A stretch of 64,000 bases of DNA from Saccharum officinarum (lineage: Eukaryota; Streptophyta; Magnoliopsida; Poales; Poaceae). The notes beneath the pieces were generated by a model. The model did no database searches. It was not told the origin of the DNA and saw nothing but the letters and a program-made list of their open reading frames with translations. The translations under genes were made by a program, and so were the position numbers. The stretch is from assembly GCA_020631735.1 (NCBI GenBank), contig CM036158.1:84827914-84891913 (forward strand), in the 5' to 3' direction. Of this stretch, positions 54,984 to 64,000 are shown one piece after another. Every line of letters starts with the position of its first letter. Within the stretch, counting starts at the first letter, position 1.

Positions 54984-57059
54984 TTAGGTCTAGTAGGTTC
55001 TAGAAAAATCTTGAGACGGCGGCCATTTACCTTGAATAAAGTACATTCGTGTGATTGTAGAGTTACCGCTCCATGTGATGATGCATTCACCACTCTACAA
55101 TGGTCCTTTGCATTTGCTTCAAAGTTTTCCATGCCCGAATAATTTGACCCTAGAATTAAAAAGTAATACCTTATCTCTGGGTGCAAACTCCTTCTTGATC
55201 CTCTTGTCATGACATCTCTTAGTTCTTTCTTTATAGATTTTTGAATTGTGATATGCCTTTTCTCTCCATTCTTCCAATTTCGATATTTGCATCTTCCTCT
55301 TTTTTCCTGCGGCTTCAAAATCTATGTTCCATCGCTTGATAGCCCAGTAAGCCTTGTGCTCTAGTTCTACAGGCAGATGACAAGTCTTACCATACACCAA
55401 TTGGTATGGTGACATAACCAATGGTGTCTCGTAGGTAGTACGGTAAGCTCAAAGTGCTTCATGTAATCGATCTCTCACACACCATTCCCATTTCATCTAT
55501 TGTCTTCTATAGAATGTTTTTGATCTGTTTGTTTGATGTTTCTGCCTGGCCACTTGTCTGAGGATGATATGGAGTGGCAACATTGTGACGAATCCCATGA
55601 CTCTTTAGATAGAGGTAAAACCTCTTGTCAATAAAATATGTTCCTCCATCGCTAATCACCATTTTTAGAACTCCAAATCTTGGAAATATTATTCTTCAAA
55701 CATCTTCCTGGAATGCCTTGAGTCAGCTTTCTTGCATGCATGGCTTCTACCCACTTGGATACGTAGTCAACTGCCACTAAGATGTACTCGCAATTTTTTG
55801 ATTTTGGAAATGGTCCCATGTAATCGATTCCCTAGACATCAAAGAGCTCAATTTGAAGGTTGTTGGTGAGCGGCATGGCATCTCTTGAATTGATATTCAC
55901 GTGCCTCTGACACACTCCACACCTTCGGATAAAATCTCTAGTGTCTTCATACATGGTTGGCCTAAAGAATCCACTCTGCCAAATCTTCGCATGAGTACGG
56001 AATACCCCATAATGTCCTCCATATGGTGATGAGTGGCACTTCTGAATAATTTGAATGCCTTCCTCTGCCGGCACACACCTTTTGAGCAGTCCATCAGCAT
56101 AGACTCTGAAGAGGTACGGTGGATCCCATATGTGGAGATGACTTTCATAAATGAGTTTTCTTTTGTTCTCCCCTAGTGGTACATGACCTGCAAGGCTGCA
56201 ACCATAAAATTGACAATATTCACGTACCACGGGTCTGATTTGGTTACCTTGAAGAGCATGTCATCCCTCAGTGAATCATTAATAGGCAATTCCTGCGAAT
56301 TCTCAAATTGCATTCTAGACAAGTGATCGGCAACAAAATTTTCTACTCCCTTTTTATCTTTTATTTCTAAATCAAATTCTTGGAGTAATAAAAACCATCT
56401 TATCAAACGAGGTTTAGCATCTTTTTTAGTGAGCAAATATTTCAAAGCAGCATGATCAGTATAAACAATTACTTTTGCTCCCACTAAGTAAGACCTAAAT
56501 TTATCGATAGCAAAAACAACAGCAAGGAGTTCTTTCTCAGTTGTTGCATAATTAAGTTGTGCTCCTATCAGAGTTTGCTAGCATAAGCAATTGCATGATG
56601 TTTCCTATCTTTAGTTTGTCCCAAAACTGCCCCCACAACATAATCACTAGCATTACACATAATTTCAAAAGGTAATGACCAATCAGGGGGTCGAATAATT
56701 AGTGCAAGGATGAGTGCTTTTTTAAGAATGTTAAAAGATTTCAAACATTCATCATCAAATTCAAAAGGAACATCCTTACCTAACAAGTTAGTCAGTGGTC
56801 TAGCAATATGTGAAAAATCTTTTATGAATCGGCGATAAAAACCACAATGACCAAGAAAACTTTGGATTCCTTTTTATATTCACATGTGGAGGTAGTTGTT
56901 CAATCACTTCAATTTTAGCTCTATCTACCTCTATACATCTTTCAGATACTAAGTGTCCTAACACTATTCCTTCTGTAACCATAAAATGACATTTTTCTCA
57001 ATTAAGGACTAAGTGCTTTTCTTCACATCTTTGCAAAACCTTATCTAAGTTTTCAAGAC
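54984..57059 (-). pseudogene. Element A pol: RT C-terminal part, RNase H, integrase (copy 2)
   Basis: Athila-lineage Ty3-gypsy pol. From the right: the RT end (56982-56800, GIVLGHLVSE and ERCIEVDRAKIEVI) with one stop upstream near 57000; the RT/RNase H junction (56786-56568, IMCNASDYVVGAVLGQ); RNase H (56484-56173, [12 protein letters not shown] and [12 protein letters not shown]); the integrase zinc finger (56230-55832, HSSPYGGHYG and CGVCQRH); a frame-broken DDE core (about 55830-55430, [13 protein letters not shown]); and the integrase C-terminus (55421-54984, [20 protein letters not shown] and [10 protein letters not shown]). The last codons lie across E2 at 17752-17706. The RT catalytic core is not in the window because T interrupts the gene at 57065. 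Confidence 0.82.
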
Positions 57060-57064
57060 AATCA
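57060..57064. repeat. Probable left target-site duplication of element T (AATCA)
   Basis: Five bases directly before the TGTCACACCC LTR terminus. The partner would lie beyond the right edge of the window. Confidence 0.45.
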
Positions 57065-60000
57065 TGTCACACCCGGTTTTAAGGACAAAACCAGACATAC
57101 ACCATATGTGAAATAAAGAAGACAAATCTCACATATAGCCACAGATAAGTGTAATATCAAAAGACAAATGCTTAATATACATAACACAATAGTATAAAAT
57201 ATACCTTAGAGAGCAACACAGCGGAAAGACAACTCCGAACACCGGGTGCAACCTTCACTCCAGGATCAAACTAACTGGTTGATCACAAGCCTAACAATTC
57301 CAGAATCTAACAGTCTGGTACCCTTCCTGAGATGTGGGGAAATAGCAAGAGTGAGTCCATGTCGAACTCAACAAATATAACATGGGGTTCATGAGGCTCA
57401 AAAAGTTTGACACGGGTTTACTGCGATAGCTTTTAGTGAGTCAACTTTTTAGCAGTTGAGTAGCAACAAGTTTAACATAAGCCCCAATAACCTCATGATC
57501 ATGTAAACGAGAATAATGTATAGCAAGAAACAATAATCATTAGTGAGCTTTAATATCATCAGTATTATCATTATCATCAGTGTCCATCATTTATTCTGTA
57601 AGGGTCCAAGGCCACTCGTGACCGTGAGCACGGCTGTTATAACAGTTTTACACTCTGCAGAGGTTGTACACTTTCACTGTGAGTCGTGATTTACCCTTTC
57701 GCCCGAGGTAGCTAATCTCTTGACCCACTTCCAAGGAAGGTCGGCAGGGTTCACTATGAAGTCTTTCAAAGGTTCGTCTAACAAGTTAGGGCCATTAGAT
57801 TCACTCGGCAAACAGATGTAGAGCCCCCCTTCCAAATGGCACAATAACGCGCAGCCTATACACATAAGGACAGAGGCCGCACTATACCCGATTCGTCAAG
57901 CCGTTCTTACGCCATGAAGGTTACCACTAACAAGCTAGAAAAGGTCCTCATACTTGACTAAAGCCAGAGCCATATAGCCCTCACAGTTGTACTGTAAGTC
58001 CCGGATGTTCGCTTACAGATAAGTCCTTAAGGAGATAAACTAGAGCACCAAAAATACCCCATGCTCTAGCCCTCTTGAGCCATGTTTCTATAAAGCATCT
58101 TTTAAACGTTTATTGCATATACCATTAGTCAAGTTACAGATCATGGTTATTTATCTTGAGCACTAGCATAATACTACCCAATGCAATGTCCCATGGGTGT
58201 CAAGGTACAAGATACAAAAGCTAGGATATCCTTAGTGGTAACAAGGTAGACACATGCACATGAATTAAGTATATTAAAGGTGAATAGGAAACAAGGATAA
58301 TCCCATGCTATACTTGTCTTAAACACCGATCCTTCGGTAAGCTTTAATCTTCAACGTTCTTCTTCTTCTTCTTGATAACCACGTATATCTCACCGACTGG
58401 ACTTGATCAATAAATCACCACACACACATCGAGCAATCATACACGAAGCAAACAATAGATCTAAATTAGAACAGTACACCAAACATATGAAACAATATGT
58501 GAAAAGATTTTAAAGAGGTTCTACGCATTGCTATGAACACACAGGCGCGAAAAGCACTCTAATCGAAACTACGGTTGAAAAGATACATCTACCAAAAGAT
58601 TTGCTCATAGGAGAAAATATAAAACTATTAGCTTCATGTGTTTTAATTATATAATAACATATATAAGATATTTTATAGATACTATATATGGAATTAAGTC
58701 AAATTTAGATTCAAATTATGAAACTAAAGTAAAACAAATCATATTTTATTTACAAAACCTAGTTGCATAATTATTAATCAAGATATGATTTAAACCATAA
58801 AATTTCAGAATTAGTAATATGGCAAATACTGTCACTAACGCGTAAATCTCGTTGCTATGAATCTAACGCAACTCGAATGAGCTAAAACGGATCTAAAACG
58901 TAGAAGATATTATTTAAATAAGATCTACTTTATTAAAGTAATAGATTAAATCTCACATCGGAACTTAAAGATAGAAAACCTAACCAACAGTAACACTAAC
59001 AGTATAACAAGTTTGTAAAACTCTTCTACACGTTACTACGATCACATAGACATAAAGATCACGAAATTTGGATTTAAAACGTAAAAATTATGAATTTTCT
59101 AAGATTTCCTATAGATAAATAATTACTTTAATATAAACTCGAAAATAAATTATCTCAAACCTACTGTACAGTTCTATAATCATGTAGAGCTCGCAAATAC
59201 GAATCTAACGCAATTTGAATGGATCAAATCGGAGTTAAAACGGATAATTTATGACTAAAACAAACTCAGTGGCAAAACTGTAAATATCAGAAAACGTATT
59301 TTTCTTTTTCCGAAACGAATTACGTTTTCAATTAATCAAAACGTATTTTCCGAAGTTACGCGATCAAAATACGCTTTACGGAAAAGAAAACGTAAACCGA
59401 GAATACGCTTTGGACTGCGGGTTAATCAATTGAAAAACACAGGGTCTCTTTAGCAAAAACATCGGCCGAATCGGTATCTTCTAATTTAGACCGTCCGTTC
59501 TAGATTGGGCGGTCCAGATCAAATCGGGGTAAAACCCGGCGGTGCTCCGGCCGAACTCCGGTCGTCGGTGAGCTTCCCGCGGCGGCGCCATCGTCAGAAC
59601 ACGCGAAAACACGACTCCGGGCACCATTCAACGAAGGGGAAACACCGGGAGGTAGCTTGGAGCACGGCGAACTCACCTCGGACAAGAACGAGGGCACGGG
59701 ATGGACGGAGACGGCGGCGGCTAGCTCGCGGTGGCGGACGGTAGAGGCGGAGCTTCGGGCGTAGCCACCACAGGACGAGAGAGGCTGCGATTTGTAGTCC
59801 AATGTGAAGCGGAGGGAGGCGGCACCCCGTTTTTATAGCCCGAAGGCATCGCTAAAGAAGGAAAGGGGAAGATTGAGGAGATGGAATCGGATCGGGGAAA
59901 AGAGGGAAAGGAATCCGGCGGCGTGGGGAGGAAGAAGCGCCTGACACGTGGGTCCGGGCTGTCAGCGACGCGGGAGCGGGGAAACGCGCTCGCGCGGTGA

Positions 60001-60377
60001 AGCTGGGCCGGCGGCTGCGGCTGGGCTCGGCCCACGCGGAAGAAGGCGGGCGCGGGAGAAAACGGGCCGCGCGCTAGCAGGCCAAGACGAACGCTGGGCT
60101 GAAAACCGAAAGAAAATGATTTTCCTTTTCTTTTTCCTTTTCTAATTTTTCAAAGCCAATTTTCAAAAGATTTTCAAATCCAAATTTGAATTTAAATCAA
60201 ACCACTCATCTCAAAAATTTAAATGCAACAGCATGAGTGCACAAACATGTTTCTACTCTTATATTTGATTTTAAGTTAATAAAAATTATTATTACTCTAA
60301 ACTTGCATGCTCACAAAAAAATACATAAAAAACATATTTTCCTATTTTTATCTCTTTCAAAATTTTAGGGTGTTACA
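57065..60377 (-). repeat. 3' LTR of element T
   Basis: 3313 bp, plus-strand ends TGTCACACCCGG and GGGTGTTACA. It has a TATA box at 59837-59830 (minus: GGGCTATAAAAACGGG) followed by a GC-rich leader-like region to about 59480 with chance ORFs, then a long AT-rich part. No protein is convincing. Confidence 0.88.
59830..59837 (-). promoter_or_regulatory. TATA box in the element T LTR
   Basis: The minus strand reads GGGCTATAAAAACGGGG about 540 bases inside the LTR, upstream of a GC-rich leader. Confidence 0.65.
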
Positions 60378-60393
60378 ATTCTACCCCCCTTAA
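60378..60393 (-). promoter_or_regulatory. Polypurine tract of element T
   Basis: The minus strand reads AAGGGGGGTAGAAT directly before the 3' LTR start TGTAACACCC. Confidence 0.75.
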
Positions 60394-60534
60394 GATGAAT
60401 CTCGTCCCGAGATTCGAAAGATGATGATAAAAAGAGATAATGACACTCTGTCTTTATTCGATCCTCATTTTCCAAATTACTTCTTTCGTGCAGAGTCATG
60501 AGACAGTTTCTCATATCCTGACTGACTAATCTGC

Positions 60535-61320
60535 CTAAACATGATCATCTCTCCAATTGAGCTCCTCCAATATTATTTGTTCCTCTGCTATGACTTCTGT
60601 AAACTCATGATCCACTTTGCTATTCTCGGTGTACCTATCTTCTAATTGATCATTCTCGTTTTCCTCAGGTAAGAGTCGACCCCCTTGATACTCAATTCTT
60701 TTCCCTGACGATGCTGTTAAGAGCATTGTGCACCGAGTACCATGAATCACTCCTTTGTGTGCACAGAGCCATCCATTACCAAGAACCACGCGAATTTTAA
60801 GTGACTCCAACACAATGAGTGTTACGGTGAAGTTTTCCTTGTTTATGACAAGACTGACATTCGGGCATATCTGATCTGCCTGCATTTCTCCCACTGGAGT
60901 TTGAACTAGCAAAGGCCTCCTCATTGGACACTTCACCATCTTGCACGTCTCTACCATGTCGGCGAAAATGAAAGAATGCGAAGCACTAGGGTCAAATAAA
61001 GCAAAAACTTGTACTGAACTTACTTGAATATAACCTCCCACTACTTTGGTAACTCCATGAATTTTATCCATATCCACATTGCTCAGTCTTCCATTGACAT
61101 AGTTTAGCTGCGCTTTGCTTCCTTGAGCAGGCTTCTTATGGGCTTTCCTTTTTCGCTTTCGTTGTTGTGGATTCTGACTTAGTTCACTCCCAACTTGCTC
61201 TTCAACATTGTTGTTTTGATAGTGCTCGGCTTCATCATACCCATAACATCCTTCAATGGCAGAAACATCAATCTTTTTCCACATATTAGTGCGAGACGTC
61301 ATATAGGGCTCCTGAGTCAT
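60535..61320 (-). pseudogene. Element T second ORF: basic linker plus protease-like domain
   Basis: 261 codons from the ATG at 61320. An acidic N-terminus is followed by a strongly basic stretch (QRKRKRKAHKK) and a gypsy RVP_2-type domain. The domain enters at LNYVNGRLS, and the active-site segment is FALFDPSASHSFI. The central TPVGEMQADQICP segment follows, and the second hallmark region reads VLGNGWLCAHKGV. In working enzymes the active site is Asp-Ser/Thr-Gly; here it is Asp-Pro-Ser, and the ILGMDW-like hallmark is also changed, so catalysis is unlikely. A long acidic tail follows (EENENDQLEDR). The frame is open from start to stop, so it could still be a non-enzymatic protein. Confidence 0.7.
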
Positions 61321-62409
61321 GAGACACTACACTTCCTGTCATCAAGTGACCAACATCAGCAACACGAGCAAGTATAGATGATCATAATCATGAACTATCC
61401 AAAAGGACAACTCTCGTCTCCATGGATCCAAAATTATCAACCTTGTTCACAGAACATTTTTGCTCAAGAGTGGCAACTCAATCATGGAGACTAACCAATA
61501 CTTCCAACTAAAGAGTTCAATCTTAATAATCCTTCTTTACATTGGCTACCCCCCTTAAAATAAGGGACACCAAATAGGGTAGCTTGAACCCTTCTTCTAG
61601 ATGAGCTACTTAGCATAAAAGTGTTCTGACATCCCAATGATACTCCTGTGTATGGGTAAGAACAAGAAATCTGAAATTTCTCACGAGCAGAAAATCAGCA
61701 GTGCAGTAAAACAGCTGTAACTCTCATTCTGTTAATCCAATGAAGCTGTAGTTTACACCGATGGAAAGCTTATAAAATTCTCTGCAACTTACTTATAGAA
61801 CACACTTCCAGATTCTGCAGCTAACTTGACCGAAAACAACACATAACAGATTCTGTTCCAGGTTTCAGACAGCACAGTTGCATCGTCTTGTGATTTTTGT
61901 ATCTCCCAATCCAAAATAGCTATGAGGGTAGTTCTTGCATTTAGAGAGAGATGTTGAAGTCCACTCTTGTCCAGAATTTTCTCATGATTTTTGGTCTTTC
62001 AAGAACAGAGATATAAGTTGATAAAGACAGGCTGCTCCGAAAGACAAGATATAGAAACAGGAGATAACCAAAACCCAGCTATTTATTTCATTAATCCTTA
62101 TACCTTATACATATAAACTAAATGAAATCATGGTCAAAGCCCACGAGATCATTCCACTCATTACAAAATTCCAACTCAAGCATAAACATAAGCACAAAGC
62201 AACTAAACACTTAAATGTTCATTAGCCACACATTAAGACGACTCAACTTGGCTACTAACGGTTTTATTACACGGGACATAACTCCTATTCCTTAAACATG
62301 GTGTGATTGTAGCAGTATCCAGAGTAGATAACGTCTCTTACATTCCTTATTGCTTTATATGGACATCTGAATCTCTGCATCTCTCTTTACCATTCTTATA
62401 ACTCATACC
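61321..62409 (-). other. Non-coding stretch between the two ORFs of element T
   Basis: About 1.1 kb with no ORF of note. Phrases such as TGTAACTCTCATTCTGTTAA and TTCAGACAGCACAG resemble AT-rich LTR/UTR text of gypsy elements in grasses. No domain or structured RNA was recognised. Confidence 0.4.
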
Positions 62410-62862
62410 TTAAGATGGGTCAACCTGGTATCCCTCAGGTGTAGATTTAATACCCTCATACTCAATCCTTTCTCCTGAAAGTGTAGTTAGAAACACTGAA
62501 CATTGGGCATACTCAATCACTCCTTTACAAGTAGATAACCAGTCTATTCCAAGGATAACATCAATGCCCATTAATTCCAAAACAATGAGGTTTACCTTAA
62601 AATTTACCCCCTTTATGTCCAGACTAACTTTTGGGCATATGCGGTCTGCCTTTATTTCACCTCTTGGAGTTTCAACCATAACTGTTTTCCCCCTTGGAAG
62701 CATAAGTATGTTATGATCTTTTACATATTGTCTAGATATGAACGAATGTGAGGCACTGGGGTCAAACAAAACCTTGGCATTTCCTGAACTTACTGGAATT
62801 GATCCAAACACGACCTCCTTAGCTCCAGGAATGGTGGAAATATCCACATGTTTCAACCTTCC
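62410..62862 (-). pseudogene. Element T first protease-like domain
   Basis: RVP_2-type domain in a frame one base off gag. It enters at GRLKHVDIST, and the active-site segment is VLFDPSASHSFIS, again with Asp-Pro-Ser in place of Asp-Ser/Thr-Gly. The middle reads ETPRGEIKADRICPKVSLDI, and the second hallmark VILGIDWLSTCKGVI is intact. The frame starts before the gag stop (62853-62855) and overlaps it, so it could only be read by a frameshift or after an indel. It ends at 62410. Family role: polyprotein processing. The active-site change argues against activity. Confidence 0.75.
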
Positions 62863-63590
62863 ATGATGTAATTTCTCTTTAATTTATTTCCCTGCACATG
62901 CTCCTTTTGGACATCCTGTCCTGGGTCTTGCTGTTGTTGATTCTTCTGTGGGCAAGATTTGATATAATGTCCTTCCTGCTGGCAATGATAACACTTTCTC
63001 TTAGCTGGATCTTTTGTGATGTCATACTCCAAGGAACTGTTGTTTGGTATGCTGCTATCTTGCTGGCCATAAAAGTTCACCTTCGTCCCTTTGGCTTGTT
63101 TCCTAGCTTGTTTGGCCTTTCGGGGTTGATACTCCTTATAGGTAATTGTCCACCCATCTATGACTACTTCATGGGGAGTAGTTTTAGCGGGAGAGGCTTC
63201 TAACTCTTCAGGGTTTGGATTTGTTTGACAGGGGATCAGGGCTGCATGTGATAATGTAGTATAACTCGCTTGCTGATTGCTTTCCACAAGTGGTTCTAAT
63301 GAGATTGCCTTTCTCTTCTTGTCCATGTTGATCGCAAAATTTGGATCCACCTTGACTTTCCCCTTATTAGACTCATTTCGAAGACAGGGAAAACCATAAT
63401 GCTTACAGCAGTGACATTGTTCCTGCTCTCCAAATGCCTTACTATCAACATCTTTATTGGATTTCATATTCTTCCAAGCTTCTACTACTTGTATCTTCTC
63501 TGACCCCTTGGATATGTTGGCTTGACCTTGAGATAAGCATCGTTGAGAATTCCCATGTTGAGCCATTTCTTCTAGTAATTGGTTTTGCAT
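62853..63590 (-). CDS. Element T gag-like protein with zinc knuckle
   Basis: 245 codons from the first ATG at 63590 (MQNQLLEEMAQHG); the open frame extends slightly further upstream from a non-ATG codon. The N-terminal half is rich in Gln, Lys and Ser, with a CHCC cluster near residue 60. The C-terminal quarter has a basic stretch (KAKQARKQAKGTK) and a CCHC zinc knuckle (CYHCQQEGHYIKSC), followed by Gln-rich sequence. A knuckle of this form binds RNA in retroelement nucleocapsids. The usual gypsy capsid domain is not recognisable, and the protein is shorter than a full gypsy Gag. The frame is intact. Confidence 0.7.
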   Translation of the reverse strand: MQNQLLEEMAQHGNSQRCLSQGQANISKGSEKIQVVEAWKNMKSNKDVDSKAFGEQEQCHCCKHYGFPCLRNESNKGKVKVDPNFAINMDKKRKAISLEPLVESNQQASYTTLSHAALIPCQTNPNPEELEASPAKTTPHEVVIDGWTITYKEYQPRKAKQARKQAKGTKVNFYGQQDSSIPNNSSLEYDITKDPAKRKCYHCQQEGHYIKSCPQKNQQQQDPGQDVQKEHVQGNKLKRNYIMEG

Positions 63591-63856
63591 CGCTAATGGT
63601 TTCTTGTCAAAAGTGAGCAAGAGCGACACAATTCAGTCCTCTTAACCTCTGAAATCCATAGTCTTCTCGTCACGAGCCGTCTAATAGACAAGGAGAAAAG
63701 GTTCAAAATAGAGACAAGGTTTTTATAACAGAACGGGGATAGAATTAAGCATAACTTTGAGAAAATAACAAAATTAAAGAGAAGCAAGAAATAGGCAACA
63801 ATGAGAACATGCTAAACGTCCAGTTCTAACTAGGCTTGCGTCCTACACTCAGCATT

Positions 63857-63868
63857 GCTCTGATACCA
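63857..63868 (-). promoter_or_regulatory. Primer binding site of element T
   Basis: The minus strand reads TGGTATCAGAGC three bases after the 5' LTR end, complementary to initiator tRNA-Met, the same primer as the Sirevirus. Confidence 0.85.
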
Positions 63869-63871
63869 CTC

Positions 63872-64000
63872 TGTCACACCCGGTTTTAAGGACAAAACCA
63901 GACATACACCATATGTGAAATAAAGAAGACAAATCTCACATATAGCCACAGATAAGTGTAATATCAAAAGACAAATGCTTAATATACATAACACAATAGT
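63872..64000 (-). repeat. 5' LTR of element T (first 129 bases on the plus strand; continues outside)
   Basis: Identical base for base to 57065-57193. Confidence 0.92.

Larger units (their letters stand above)
39529..56799. repeat. Copy 2 of the 17.3-kb duplicated block
   Basis: 17271 bases matching 22164-39428. It begins mid-gene directly after the gap. Small indels relative to copy 1 lie in its first 2.4 kb (near 39679, 40281, 40521, 41529, 41910). The rest reads better than copy 1, with longer intact frames. Confidence 0.95.
57065..64000 (-). mobile_element. T: non-autonomous Tekay/Del-like gypsy element (gag plus two proteases, no RT), 5' LTR cut by window end
   Basis: 3' LTR 57065-60377, internal region 60378-63871 (3494 bp), 5' LTR 63872 to beyond 64000. 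The internal region encodes a short gag-like protein with a zinc knuckle, a protease-like domain, about 1.1 kb of non-coding DNA, and a second protease-like domain. No RT, RNase H, integrase or chromodomain is found. The visible 129 bases of the 5' LTR are identical to the 3' LTR, which points to a recent insertion. It lies in the RT gene of element A. Confidence 0.8.

Noticed and set aside
22164..56799. A true 17-kb tandem duplication of a nested retrotransposon
   Set aside because: Not excluded, but the breakpoints fall mid-gene and exactly at a 100-N gap, indels pile up at both gap-facing ends, and one copy is enough to complete every element. Contig overlap is simpler.
59500..60145. GC-rich ORFs around the element T promoter
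   Set aside because: They lie within the 3.3-kb LTR and have no domain on either strand.
1..64000. CRISPR arrays, tRNA or rRNA genes, bacterial operons
   Set aside because: None seen. The direct repeats present are LTRs, microsatellites and TE repeats, and the tRNA-like matches are retrotransposon primer binding sites.

Overview
The window is plant nuclear DNA, almost certainly from a panicoid/Andropogoneae grass. The evidence is dense Ty1-copia and Ty3-gypsy LTR retrotransposons with grass-type sequences, a MITE with the panicoid core CCCCGTCACATCGAATC, Stowaway and hAT MITEs, and an RTE LINE tail with (TTG)n. I cannot name the species. There is no bacterial content, no CRISPR array and no convincing intact host gene.

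Layout. 1-3516: LTR of a minus-strand gypsy element that runs off the left edge, carrying a hAT MITE. 3512-5443: a Myb/SANT-like (PIF/Harbinger ORF1-like, NAM-associated) gene whose 3' end was cut off by that LTR. 5444-13744: TE-derived intergenic DNA with MITEs, microsatellites, short tandem duplications and two families of diverged TTG-rich repeats. 13745-64000: one stack of nested retrotransposons, all reading on the minus strand.

The nest. Outer element A (Athila-lineage gypsy) has its 3' LTR end at 14130, a spacer with an RTE LINE insertion, and an accessory ORF with its own TATA box and poly(A)-like signal (about 16490-17408). Its integrase ends at 17706-17752 and resumes beyond element E2. 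E2 (related gypsy, non-autonomous: gag plus two protease domains, no RT or integrase) starts at 17753, ends in a truncated 5' LTR, and is flanked by TTAGG target-site duplications. Inside E2 sits a 13.4-kb Sirevirus (Ty1-copia) flanked by CTTGG duplications, with gag, pol, an env-like region, CGGACG palindromes upstream of its TATA box and several polypurine tracts. A's reverse transcriptase is interrupted at 57065 by T, a young non-autonomous gypsy element with 3.3-kb LTRs, again with gag plus two protease domains and no RT.

Key caution. 22164-39428 and 39529-56799 are two near-identical copies separated by exactly 100 N. The second copy starts inside the gypsy protease, and the first stops inside the RT, exactly at the gap. 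Indels cluster at the end of copy 1 and the start of copy 2. Removing one copy restores one coherent nested stack with one set of target-site duplications. The simplest reading is two overlapping contig ends that were not merged, perhaps with haplotype differences in the first 5 kb, rather than a real tandem duplication. Copy 2 is the better reading of the Sirevirus gag and RT-RNase H.

The most interesting biology is two accessory transcription-unit-like regions inside retroelements (16490-17408, and the env-like leader at 27009-28210 with its counterpart at 44370-45570) and the repeated gag/double-protease/no-RT design in two unrelated non-autonomous families.
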